From: Lingula anatina | Taxonomy: Eukaryota; Brachiopoda; Lingulata; Lingulida; Lingulidae | Direction of reading: 5' to 3' | Assembly: GCF_001039355.2 (NCBI RefSeq) | Contig: NW_019775636.1 | Span: 584,355 to 648,354, forward strand | Length of the DNA: 64,000 nucleotides | Shown: in pieces, positions 47,241 through 58,487 of the stretch | Position numbering within the stretch: the first letter of the stretch is position 1 | Layout of the letters: the number at the start of each line of letters is the position of its first letter | Notes under the pieces: generated by a model | Databases searched by the model: none | What the model saw: only the letters and a program-made list of their open reading frames with translations | What the model was told of the DNA's origin: nothing | Program-made: the position numbers and the translations under genes

Positions 47241-49762
47241 TTATTACTGTGCATTGTATGTCATAAATTGTTGTTGACAAAATAGTGTGTTGAGCAGAGT
47301 ATTTAATAATGGAAATACAAATATTGTTATTGACCACTCTTTGTGAGGTGAAAATCCCGTCTCCATCATTGGTAGCTTTAGCATGTAAAAAAGGAAAGGA
47401 AGATTTCACTAGTCTGTTTTTTCTCAGCAATTCACTCCCAGCTTCAGATAACCAAAGTAAACAAAGTTAAACAAATCATCATTGCTCTTCTGTTATTGGC
47501 AGCTTTAGAGGGAGTTCAAGAAAATTCCACTTGTCTGTAGTTCTCAACATTTGTAAGATGAAAAACATTTTTTTTTTTAAATTGGATGTTTTGTCAGCTT
47601 GATTATCTGTAGTTTTAATTGTGTCTGAGTCATTTCATAAACAGACAACGTGTGGTTGGCAACTGTTTTCTAGTAGATATTATAAGTGTTTGAACAAAAT
47701 AACTCTAATTTTAGCTGTTGGCTAAAGAAACTTTCTCTGGCACTTCATGTTGAACACAGTTGATTACAGTATTTCCTGGCTTTCTGTCATTGATGAACAC
47801 TTGGCTGAGCATTACTCCTTACCTTATTACTCAAATTATTGTTTACTGTGCATCTGGATCTGAGTCTGTGGAGGCGTTTTTTTTTTTTTAAATTTTTTTA
47901 ATTTATTTTATTTATTTTATTTTTATACTAAACCTAGCTGTGACTTCTGTTAACATTGCCTTACTCCAAACTTAATGTTTACAAGACGAACTAATTTTCT
48001 GGCCCCAATGCCCTTGAGGTATGTTGAGTCTGCAGTATGTAAGAGATTCTCACTTGTTTTGTTTACTGTTTTTCTCTTGTCATTTTCCAGGATGATAGAA
48101 AGGCAAGGCCACCGCCAGTGAGTACAGTGTTCTTTCTAAAATTTTGAGAACTCTGACACAAAAAATTATACATAAAATTATTTTGGTGTTGGTAGATCTG
48201 TGAAATTTTAGGTAGTTTACTGTATTTTTTTTCATTATTCACTTATGTTATGTAAGGTATTTATTTGATAAGAGTAAGTTTTGTCAAATTTTTATAATAG
48301 AAGTCGTCTTTTTCAAGCATGATCTTTCAAAGAATATCCAATAAACTTATATCAGCTTTAACAAGTGACGTAGTATTTTACAATCTGCTGCATGGTATCG
48401 TTTGTGCATTTAATTTAACTGTAAAGTATGCACTTACATAATGTCTATCTCCCACATAATATCCTGGCATGATATGAAAATTTATTTCTTAAAAGCCATA
48501 TTACACGTATGTAATGGAGAATTTTATGTCGAAGTGACTGTAGAAAATATTAAGTACACATTTTGTTTATTTTAGAAAACTAGTACTGTTAGTGGGCCAG
48601 ACAGTGATGGAAAGTAAGTAGTTTTAAATTTGTCCTTTTTTGTCTCCTGTGTGTTTAGTTAGATATAAATCTGTAGGAGTCCGCCTAGATGAAGGTGTTT
48701 CTCAAGAAAAACAAAGAGATGTAGTGTTTTAGACACATTGAAAAATGAATCACGTTTTATTTTGTAAACACGGTAGTCCAAATTGCACACTTGTGTTGAG
48801 TCATAGAGTTACTTTGTATGCAAACAGACCCTTGTTTCTACATACATTTACAAAGATTTATATTATGCATTTGTTGAGATAAGGAAAAACTGTGACAAGT
48901 ACACTTTTTTATTATTATTATTATTTTATTTATTTATTTTTTTTTTGTCAAAATCAATTTCTGAACTCCCAACAGCTTACACTTGTAATATATGATTACT
49001 AAGACTGTGATGATATTGACTGATGGTTCACAGCAAAAACACTGGGTGAAACTACCCCGTTTTACCAGACAAGGAGGAGGATGGGGGCCCCTGAATTCAA
49101 ATCTCCAGAGTATCAGATTGGGCTTTGTCTGATTATTTCCAGTGATTGCTTTAACCAGCCCCAAATCAGAATCAAAGAATCTTATATCCATAGTCAACTA
49201 GCTTGAGCTAAATGCTCTAGCTAAGTCAACTAAGTTGTTGTCGACTATGAGTGTTTCACAAAAAATCTAATATCCTAGCTTGGTTTGCTTTCGGTAGTTG
49301 ACAAACCAACAGTTTAAGGCTATCTTGGTGTGTTATTGCTCAGGTGAACAGCAGCTGCAGGTGAACATTCAGGGACTAGAAAAGGTCCTCTTAATGAAGA
49401 CAATGGCCGCATTCAGAACAATGGACTCACTACTCCGAGGGTCAGATATGGCCACCCAGTACAAAGCATGCCGTCTGAACTGCACTGAATATATATCCCG
49501 TGGGAAAGTATTCAAGTGGGTCGGCCATATTTGACCCTCAGCCTACTAGTAGTTGGTCCACTGTTCTGAATGTGGCCTTAATGAAGAGACAATGCCATCA
49601 CAGTCCTAGTCATCTTCTGCTGGTTACTTACACATTGACCTGATCATGTCTTTTTTCCCCCCCAATTTCAGTACGTGGGCCAGCTGGTTAATACCCCTGG
49701 GTATGGCCATAGCCGCAGCATTGCTGTACAGATTAGTGATTGCACCCAATTCTGCTAGCTAA
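43375..49762 (+). CDS. CYB5: Canonical tail-anchored cytochrome b5
   Basis: Exons 43375-43488, 45110-45146, 47080-47171, 48091-48117, 48576-48613 and 49672-49762 give 132 residues, close to the 134 usual for animal microsomal b5. It starts [20 protein letters not shown], contains [13 protein letters not shown] and [20 protein letters not shown] with both axial histidines, then YLIGELHP, a linker DDRKARPPP, and a last exon encoding [20 protein letters not shown] plus a short polar end, the classic C-terminal anchor. It acts on the cytosolic face of the ER (or outer mitochondrial membrane) as electron donor to desaturases, P450s and sterol enzymes, reduced by cytochrome b5 reductase. Exon phases 0-1-0-0 are those of the other three paralogues, showing common descent. 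AATAAA at 50975 suggests a long 3' UTR. CYB5A versus CYB5B orthology cannot be settled here. Confidence 0.95.
44565..44909. mobile_element. Foldback MITE with palindromic ends
   Basis: Long arms pair across the element, for example TACTCCAGGAAAATCCAATT with TGAATTTTCCTGGAGTAAAC. Both ends carry GTTAAAATCTCTTAAGAG, which itself continues into its own reverse complement. No coding capacity. It lies in intron 1 of the canonical CYB5 gene. Confidence 0.85.
46333..46541. mobile_element. Foldback MITE
   Basis: GGGGAGTCTCACTAAATTGC pairs with GCAATTTAGTGAGACTCCCC, and outer TAGATCGATC ends also pair. A similar terminal sequence (TTTTTAGATCAATCTATCCC) occurs near 5907. It lies in CYB5 intron 2. Confidence 0.8.
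47193..47242. repeat. (TTTA)n microsatellite
   Basis: Tetranucleotide tract just after CYB5 exon 3. Confidence 0.9.
49405..49577. mobile_element. MITE in CYB5 intron 5
   Basis: GGCCGCATTCAGAACAATGG pairs with CCACTGTTCTGAATGTGGCC, and inner GAGGGTCAGATATGGCC pairs with GGCCATATTTGACCCTC. It belongs to the same family as 62442-62627 (shared CCGTCTRA and GTGGGTCGGCCATATTTGAC). Flanks are a long near-perfect direct repeat: TTAATGAAGACAAT at left and TTAATGAAGAGACAAT at right. Confidence 0.85.
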
Positions 49763-52700
49763 AACAGAGGCATACAGAGACTGGCTATACCAGGCAGAGA
49801 AAACATGAAATATATACATTATTGTATGTGATGTGTTAAAAGATATGACAATACTTGTTACAATGGGTGGGGGAAGAAATGAAATATATGGACAGAGAAA
49901 AATAAATTATCCATTATGTAATATGACATATTCAAAGTAATGACAACACCTAGAGGGGTTGGGTGGGTGGGTGGGGGGGGGTGTGCCGAAACTTGTGATG
50001 CATGCTTTTTTGTGAAAACACTGAAATGTAAGAAAATGAATGTAGTAATTTAGTTGTTTTTGAAAAAAAAAAAAAGACATCCTTTGCCTTGTTTTTCATA
50101 TTGTAGTAGAAAAAAAAAGATATTTTTTTGATTTATTCAGTGTATAGATTTTTTGTTTTATAATAGGAGCATTTTATGTGAAATATCCAGAATGAAATGT
50201 TATCATGGTTACATCCACATATGGCCTCTTCTGTATTGTGGTGAATTATAATTTTATATGCTGTACAAACATAATTGTGCCTGGAATATTGAAACATGAA
50301 AATAAGCCACAGTATTTTATAAAGGAATTTGTTTTCTTTTCATTTATTCATATTTTCTTATTCGGTATTCTGTAAGTGAATTGGGTTTATATTTAGATAT
50401 GACCACAGGGTTTAACCTAATTTATGAATAAGACCAAATTACTGTATGTAATTCTCATTATCCAAAATTGTAAGTATGGTAATTTTTAATGCTTTACATC
50501 AGATATTTGCCGTGATTGTTTTCAGGCTTATAGACATTTTTACCATGAATGAGCTAGCAAAATATTCACTATGTGAAGCAGATAGCAAGATGGCACCTTC
50601 AATACTAATGACCGCTTTGTCGAGAAGTGTAAAATGTACCTGCGCTAAATGTTTTGCTTCGTTATCTGGACATATTAACTTAAAATTGGGCTCGTGCATA
50701 TTATGTTGATGAAAATAACCAATGACTTTACTCAGATTTGGTATTATGGGACATTAACATCAGTTCACAAGGTACCAGTTCTAGCTATGGTGAATGAAGG
50801 GTTTTTGGTTAAGGAACGATGAGACCCAAGGTTATAATTTTTAGCCTCAGTTTGCTTGGTGAACGTGGAACAGTAGATGAGAAATTAATATACAGACAAC
50901 TGCTTGTAAAATTGATAAAACATCATGCGGAAAGGAATGCAACTGTAATGTATGTGCTAACATCTAAAAGGTGAAATAAATGTGTAACCTGTTTGATGTG
51001 GTTGTGTTATAAAAACTTAGTAATCCAAGTTAAAGTGTCCCTGGCGTAGATAAATCACTGGAGCACCGTGACAGAACACCCCGAGAGGCAGTACGCCCTC
51101 TGCGTACACCGTACAGGTTAGGGTGTGAAAAGAGGGTCAAAATCTAGGACGGAGCTTGTCGGCACGTGTAGAAATCAAATGGCGGCCGGCGAAATGGGAA
51201 TGGAAGTCCTGGCTCCCATATGTACAGGTTAGGGTTAGTTGAAGTATTGGGGTTAGTATGTGGGACGAATGTCACCTGTACAAAGTAATGGGGAACGGAC
51301 TACGGTTCCTAGCGGACCTAATTCCTGTTACACCGGCCTCTTTATTACGCGATTATGCAAGGGTTTGTTTGAACGCTTTAAAGGCGATATAAGGGTCTCG
51401 AATGTAGCAGTAGTCTCTATTACACCAGGGACCACTGACTGTGTTGTTATACGGTATTATTATAGATTTAAAAGTCTAAACTTCTGCTCTTTAGATCTGT
51501 TGAAAACAAAGTTTAGGGATAATCGATGGCACAGTGAGATAGGTTCATCTTTTATTTATTCGTTTATGCATTTATTATTTGTTTGTTTGAAGTTTGTTCC
51601 CGCAAATGTCTTACCCGTATCTAACGGTGAGCGACTACGGATCTGTCGGTGAAAATTCGACCTTTGCTTTCTTGTGAGCGGTGCTACCAAGTCTACGTCT
51701 GATGAAGCAAGGAAAAAATTCCGACTTAGTTCAGATATTTTTTTTTCTGAACCGTCAAAAAATCAATATTGAATACAATTTCAACATTAAGCAATTGACG
51801 TCAAGCGCAGTTTATTCCATTGTGTTAGGTGAGATGACATTTCTTTATACTACATGTGCCAATTGTGCTAGGTGAGACGAAGCCTAGTAACCGCTTTAAT
51901 AGCTTATGGTTGTGACAAGTAAGACGCTACACTGAGAAACATGTTCAGTATTTCACGCAGCCAGAGTTCAATGTGTATATTTAATCGTTATCAAACGACT
52001 CTGCCAGTGCCATAACTAATAAAGGTTTTCAAGGAGACGCAGAAGGTTAATGAACGCTCCGAGGAGGTGTAATCTCCGGAAGATCGGCTATGAAGTTTGA
52101 CTTCAGAACATTGGCAATCGATTCTCTGTCCCTAGAACTAAATGAAAAGTAGATCGTAATGACGCACGAAACACCTACGTTCTTGTTTCACCCTTACGCA
52201 GTGTTAGATAAATGATCGTTTGCTTACAGCTGGACTGTGTTGTAATTGCTAAAAGAAATATTCAAATGATGTCTAAATAACAAAAGCGCCACGCTGTATG
52301 TAGTAGGGATTTGCCAGCGCTTGGCATGCTATAACGAGTTGCTGTATATCGGGAAATGGGTTTGTTAGTGCATTATTGGTCAAATATATATGGAGAAACT
52401 TAACGTTTCCCACCCTTCTAATAAAAAAATTGCTATCATCGCGCATAGAGTGATATAAAAACCGAATGGACTTTCATGCAGTATTACTATTAGTTATTTG
52501 ACATAAGTTTCTGCTCAGTTGCGGTCACCGTCCAGCCATATTCATTTGTGTGAATGGTTTACGATTGATAGTGTATTGTCAGATACATGGGTCAACGGTT
52601 TTCCCTGAGTAGTTAACTGATTCCCTGTCCGTAGCGCGCACGTGGTTGCATCCCTGATATCGGTCCTTCAATCCTTGTGTTTTGATATCAGCCCTACGGT

Positions 52701-52877
52701 ACGTATTTTACGAATTTCCCTATTTCATTTGCTTTTACATGCACTCATACTAATTAAAAACAGGAACACTAGATCCTTACAGTCATACCACAATAGGCTA
52801 CATTGTACATTGTATATAAAGCACATACCCGATTTTTGGAGGTCATCAAGTGCTGACGAACTCTGTCCCCCCGCGTG
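49763..52877. other. CYB5 3' UTR and gene-poor interval
   Basis: From the stop codon to about 51.0 kb is probably CYB5 3' UTR (AATAAA at 50975). The rest shows no exon, RNA gene or element that could be supported. Open frames near 51.3 kb have no recognisable domain. Confidence 0.4.
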
Positions 52878-53109
52878 CTGTTATCGGAAGTCGGCATCTT
52901 GTCCCGTTGGTTGGGTCATCTGGAATCGCTTCTATCGAAATTACTTAAGATCGAAATTTGGTCTCAACTTTAAGAGCGAAAGTTAGGTCAATGTTAGTTC
53001 AGGTTTAACTTGCTGTAGTGCACTGAATAGAGTAAGCATTTGTTCAAAACACCAAGTTATAAAACGGACTAAGCATTTCAAGTTTACAAATTGACTGCTA
53101 CTGATTTAG
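52878..53109. repeat. 232-base segment repeated on the far side of the retrotransposon
   Basis: Identical to 55700-55931 and ends exactly at the N at 53110. The second copy follows the right LTR. This is expected if an allele without the insertion was joined across a gap to an allele with it, rather than from a biological duplication. Confidence 0.85.
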
Positions 53110-53111
53110 NT

Positions 53112-53369
53112 TGTGACGACGCTACTGACTTTGACTTGGTGGCGCGAGGTAACAACTAAACAATTCCATGTTTTTCCATATGCTTTATTATCGCTTTCTA
53201 ACTACGCTATCTACAGTTTGTTCCTCTCCGTTCAACCTCTTATATCGTTCTCCCCGTCTACATTACATTCTTCGCTTAAGTACAATAAGGTCGTGTCAAT
53301 CAACTAAAGTAACACTACAAAACACTCCCCGCTCTTATTCGCTGCATGCTGTCACTTACTAACATTACA
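53112..53369 (-). repeat. LTR (3' in element orientation)
   Basis: 258 bases, identical to the other LTR. The single T before it fits a CTGTT target duplication whose other copy follows the right LTR at 55700. Confidence 0.85.
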
Positions 53370-54699
53370 TTATCCCCCGGGGACGATATGCCTGTCCCTA
53401 GGCATATTTAAAATAAAAATTCACATTGAAATAAATTTTAAACACTCCATTTTTCTTTTACCATAAATCCATGCAAAACTAAACTAAGTACATAGATATT
53501 TTATAAGAAACTTATGATAAAATAGAAATACGTTGGACATGAAACCCAAAATATAACTCAAAGGAAGATAGATTGACAACTCTTCAGAAAATATGGTTGT
53601 TCGTGGATGTGCATTTACATGTTGTCATGTGTGGCCCAAGAGTACAGATACTTTTGAATGTTTTCTCTGCGCAGATGTTTAAATCTGTTACTCTCTTATT
53701 ATGGCTCTGACACATTTTATATACGGTTTCTCTTTTCTAGTTGTTATTTCAGATAAAGTATGCACTACGTGAGACAATAGGGTTAGCTACTCCCTGTCCG
53801 ATGAATAGCATTCACCACAACGGTACGACCAGCGCATCGTTCATGATGAAGTACCTGTTCATCTTCATATTTGTCCACACTGTAGCGCTCTCTTTTAATG
53901 ACTATAAGAGAAACAATCATTTTATATCAAACCCAGTCCACGATTAAACAAAAAACATACCGAAAAATAATTAAGTAAGAATCTTCCTTAATGCATATGA
54001 TCAATTTCATGTCTTCATCTTTATAAAGGTTAAGTGCACTGTTCCTATACCAATAACTGTATAGTTAAATACCAATAACTAATAACTATAAGACCGACAG
54101 GCTGAATAAAGACATACTTCTCATAAGTCACGTATTTAATATTCAATACACAATATTTAACATTTTCTTATAACCACATGCAATAACATTTGACGCAAAG
54201 TTAACCAATAAAATCTAAAGTTCATTTCCCACAAATGAATAGTTCCATTTGGTATGGTCCGTTACATCCTCCTTGAATTTTAGCACGAAAGTTCAGTTAG
54301 CACATAGTGTAAAATCAGTCCTTCTAGACAGTGCATAGCGATTGTCATCTGCCACTCATTGTATATGGATAAACGTCTTATTCGCGCACGTTGGCATACG
54401 TGTAGATAAATGTTCACAGTTTCCTGTATATCCACGAATGTCTATGTCCAGCGTTTACGAATATATCCAAAATGAATAAAGCAGAAATGCATGTCAAGAA
54501 AAACTTAACTACGTATATTATAACAATCATCATCAAACTTGAATACAGTCACATTTAACAGGCAAGATTTTAACTTGCCATGGTATTATCCATCCAAAAT
54601 ATTATGATAACAATAAAACATATATGGAACCATGCTAATAATACGATAATTTTTCCAACAATAATACTTATGCTAATAATAAAAATAATAATAACTCNA

Positions 54700-55092
54700 C
54701 GTTTGTCTGTCGAAATTGTTTTGAAATTCAATTTTAAGAACATCGTAACTCGATTTTCTTGCGTCAGACAATTCGGATAGCCATATTTCAGCAGGGCCTT
54801 TCATGTACAGCATAAAGGCATTCAATTTCCGATCTGGGGAATATTTATTCAAATTGCAGAAATTTTCGAACCTCGTAAGCCATAACCGCGCGTTTTCTGT
54901 TGAAAAGCCAAAGAATGTATCAATATTTGGACCGGCAGAAACGGAAGTTGGTTTTTCGTTTAATACTGTAAGTTGCCTCTGAACTGCGTGTAAAAGAGGG
55001 TCACCCTTACCCATAACATCTAATTTCATATGAATATCTTCTAGCTGGTCTCGAATATCTAAAAAATCAAAAGGTTCTTCCTTACCTTTCAT
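54700..55092 (-). pseudogene. Retrotransposon gag fragment
   Basis: The minus-strand frame starts MKGKEEPFDFLDIRDQLEDI and carries the retrotransposon gag signature region WLTRFENFCNLN, KLNAFMLYMKGPAEIWLSEL and LKIEFQNNF, the capsid-like domain of Ty3/gypsy-type elements. The reading frame breaks off at the N at 54698, and no zinc knuckle or pol follows. It is a remnant or an assembly-truncated gag. Confidence 0.8.
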
Positions 55093-55441
55093 TTCCTTTG
55101 TTTGTCGACCCGCACGAAAACGAAGTAGATACTCCAGCGCAGTAGACTACTGCAATTATACTGCAAACATGCTTCAAATCTGCTTCGATGTGGGAGCTAA
55201 TTAGCATATTTGAAACATGCTTCTTTCATGCTGCTAATCTACTGCATTAATGCTCCACACCACTACTGCGTTAACGCTTCTTTGCTACTTCGATACTACT
55301 GCATTTTCTTGCGGGTCCCGTCGCCATCTTCTTTTCGGATAGAATACGTTCGCGTCTGTATGTCTGTCTGGTGACTGGTCCTTCTCTATCTGACATTATT
55401 CATATCGAAAGTCTCTTTATCTTTTTGCATCCTCCACCATA

Positions 55442-55699
55442 TGTGACGACGCTACTGACTTTGACTTGGTGGCGCGAGGTAACAACTAAACAATTCCATG
55501 TTTTTCCATATGCTTTATTATCGCTTTCTAACTACGCTATCTACAGTTTGTTCCTCTCCGTTCAACCTCTTATATCGTTCTCCCCGTCTACATTACATTC
55601 TTCGCTTAAGTACAATAAGGTCGTGTCAATCAACTAAAGTAACACTACAAAACACTCCCCGCTCTTATTCGCTGCATGCTGTCACTTACTAACATTACA
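55442..55699 (-). repeat. LTR (5' in element orientation)
   Basis: 258 bases, identical to 53112-53369. Followed by CTGTT, the likely target-site duplication. Confidence 0.85.
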
Positions 55700-56676
55700 C
55701 TGTTATCGGAAGTCGGCATCTTGTCCCGTTGGTTGGGTCATCTGGAATCGCTTCTATCGAAATTACTTAAGATCGAAATTTGGTCTCAACTTTAAGAGCG
55801 AAAGTTAGGTCAATGTTAGTTCAGGTTTAACTTGCTGTAGTGCACTGAATAGAGTAAGCATTTGTTCAAAACACCAAGTTATAAAACGGACTAAGCATTT
55901 CAAGTTTACAAATTGACTGCTACTGATTTAGCTGTGGTCAAGCAGACTAATAGTAGTCTAAAAGTTTGGATCAACTTTCAGTCTAAATCCTTTCGTGCAA
56001 CCACCCTGGGTGTCTATGAGACAGAACTCGTGATGGTATGAACGTTTGTTATCCTCTCCTCCTTATCTGTGTTATGATGCCGTGGAGATTTGTTGTCATA
56101 ATATTAGCCAGCTTTTGACTATGAGCTATAACTGATGCAGGGGACAAGCAGTTCCCTTGAGGAGGCTAAGACTGAAAGTTGGTTTTAACGTCAAGACCAA
56201 TTTTGGCCAACGTTGAACTAAGATGTATACATCAGTAGATGTCAGTAACTGGATTATGAAATATTGTACCTGCATAAATTTATTCAAATAAAGAAATGAA
56301 TTATACTTTAGACCTACACCCAAAGTTCCTTCAGCTTATAAGATTATGCCTACAGATTTATCCTGAATTTAAGTAATTAGTCCACCAGGCCTTAAAGTAG
56401 GAACCCAATTTCGGTCTTAATTTCTTTTGTGAAACTGGTAAAGATTACACCGTTATATTAAGAATGGAATGATAACATGGAGATTTAGTCATTTCTAGGA
56501 GTCAAAGTGAACCAAAAGAGCAGATATATCTGGACTTTGGAAAAGGGCGTCTGGACAAAGAAATCATTGGAAATCTCTAAGAAGAGTTTTGGATTATTGG
56601 ATTATTCTCAGTTAACTGCGCTGACTCTTAATTGAACAAGGTAGGGCTATGTATCTGATATTCAGTACTATCTACA

Positions 56677-56679
<3 letters not shown>

Positions 56680-56735
<56 letters not shown>
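56680..56735. repeat. (CT)n microsatellite
   Basis: Uninterrupted CT tract. Confidence 0.95.
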
Positions 56736-56740
<5 letters not shown>

Positions 56741-57068
56741 TGACCATACATTCGTATTGATGGGTTTGATGATCCTGTGGATCGGCTTTGCAACCAATCA
56801 AACCAATTACTTTCTAATTCACAAACTTTGATTAAAAAAATTAGCACTTTTCCCAACAGTCTTAAATTGCAATAGTCCTTGGTTTGACAGGACCTCGAGC
56901 CAAACAAACCGACTAAATAGTAATTAAATCAATGTCACCGCGAGAACCAGCAGCTATCCGACAACATGCCTTGCTGTGCTTGATGACCCTGATGATCCTC
57001 CATTGAAAAATAATATCTGTCAGTTGTCGAAAATGGATGGCGATCGAGCTATAGACATCAAAATTAGA

Positions 57069-57339
57069 GGCCATTCAAAGCAGATGATCCTAGGATCTTC
57101 TGATCCACGGATCAAATATGGTGGACCCTACATGAAAGAAGAGCCGACCAATGTGCTGATAGTCCTCCACACGCTCTGTCCTTGCAGGGGTCCAGCTATT
57201 AAGCCTCGCATTGATCTGTTTAATGGCGCGTGTGGAGGCTTGGAGAATATCAGCCGAATAGTCGGCTCTTCTTTCACGTAGGGTCCGCCATATTTGATCC
57301 GTGGATCAGAAGATCCTTCTATCTACTGTTCTGAATTGG
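57069..57339. mobile_element. Foldback element
   Basis: GGATCTTCTGATCCACGGAT pairs with ATCCGTGGATCAGAAGATCC, and GTAGGGTCC/GGACCCTAC and AAGAAGAGCCGA/TCGGCTCTTCTT arms also pair. The outer end GGCCATTCAAAGCAG resembles the GGCCGCATTCAGAACA ends of the MITEs at 49405 and 62442, suggesting a related family. Confidence 0.75.
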
Positions 57340-58433
57340 TTCTTAGTGATTGATTCATTTGTTAGCGTAGCGGCCATATTTAGACCTGGTTCAGGTCCAA
57401 TTTAATCCTTGTGTGAACGCCACCTATCGATCATCAGCTATTTTCATATCATATGAAAAGGTAAACTGTACTCTGTCATTTCTCTGCCTTGCCAAGATTT
57501 TTTCCAGTTTATTTTGCACATTTAATGCAAGCGCCAAGATATATCCCCGTGGAATCTTTTTGAATAAATAACACGAATATTCTCCAGCTGTGAGACACAT
57601 TGTTTGTAATTTCAGCCGTAAATTCTATTAAGACTCGTCGCTCAAATCTTTAAGATAAAGAAAAGTACACTTTGCCACGGGCTTAGTTAGGCGTGCTCGT
57701 CGTAGCTTCTATCGACTCAGATCGCTTAAAAATTTAAATGAATTCCATACGAAAACGAGACTGTTCCCTGGAGTTAGTTTTTTCCCTAAGAGCTTTATAC
57801 TGGTTGTAGAGGATATATAGAAGGAACTAACTACATTAGTACATGGCTTTTATGGAGTACAAATGCAAGTACAAGAGCAATTATATAACCAAGAGATACA
57901 CAAGATGTATATGTTGACATTTAGACATTCCCAGTAGGGGCTTATGCTATAAAGTGAGGCTGGCTCCAAGAAAATTTGTTAATTAACACACATGCGCTCT
58001 TGGTCAGTCCGCCATCGTTTATCCTGAAATTACAATAACAACTAACGTTCTTTTCCCCGGCCTAATTGGTTAGTTGTGTGAGTGTTACAGGGTTAAATAT
58101 CCGTGCATTATGTGTCACGAACAAATTGATTACAAATGTTCCGCATCAGAATACAGAGCACATTTTGTGTGAAAATAAAATGGCATCTGACGTATAGGAA
58201 GTAAATCTATAGGCATCTTTTCAGCGATGGTGCCCTTTGCTCCACCTATTAAAATTACTACACCTTAAAAATATTAAGTCATTGAGAACAGGTATTGAAT
58301 GCCTTCCCAACTCTGTTTTTACTTCTTCTTCTTCTTTTCTTTTTATTTTTTATTATATTTATTTATTTATTATTATTTTTTTTTGTAGAACATCACTAAG
58401 GTTTTGTCATACAGATATTTCAAATTCAGTAAT

Positions 58434-58485
<52 letters not shown>
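58434..58485. repeat. (AAT)n microsatellite
   Basis: Trinucleotide tract. A second, mixed AAC/AAT/ATT tract lies at about 58845-58932. Confidence 0.9.

Positions 58486-58487
<2 letters not shown>

Larger units (their letters stand above)
53112..55699 (-). mobile_element. LTR retrotransposon, short/incomplete
   Basis: Two identical 258-base LTRs (53112-53369 and 55442-55699) begin TGTGACGACG and end ACATTACA on the plus strand, the TG...CA form. Read on the minus strand, the 5' LTR is at 55442-55699; a sequence beginning TGGTGGAGGATGC a few bases after it is a candidate primer-binding site. A purine stretch GGGGGATAA directly precedes the other LTR as polypurine tract. A gag fragment is present; no protease, reverse transcriptase or integrase was found in the 2.07-kb interior. 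An N at 54698 may hide missing sequence. Identical LTRs imply recent insertion. Confidence 0.85.

Noticed and set aside
50476-50709. Frames on both strands downstream of CYB5
   Set aside because: Overlapping frames on both strands with no homology signal; the region is probably CYB5 3' UTR.
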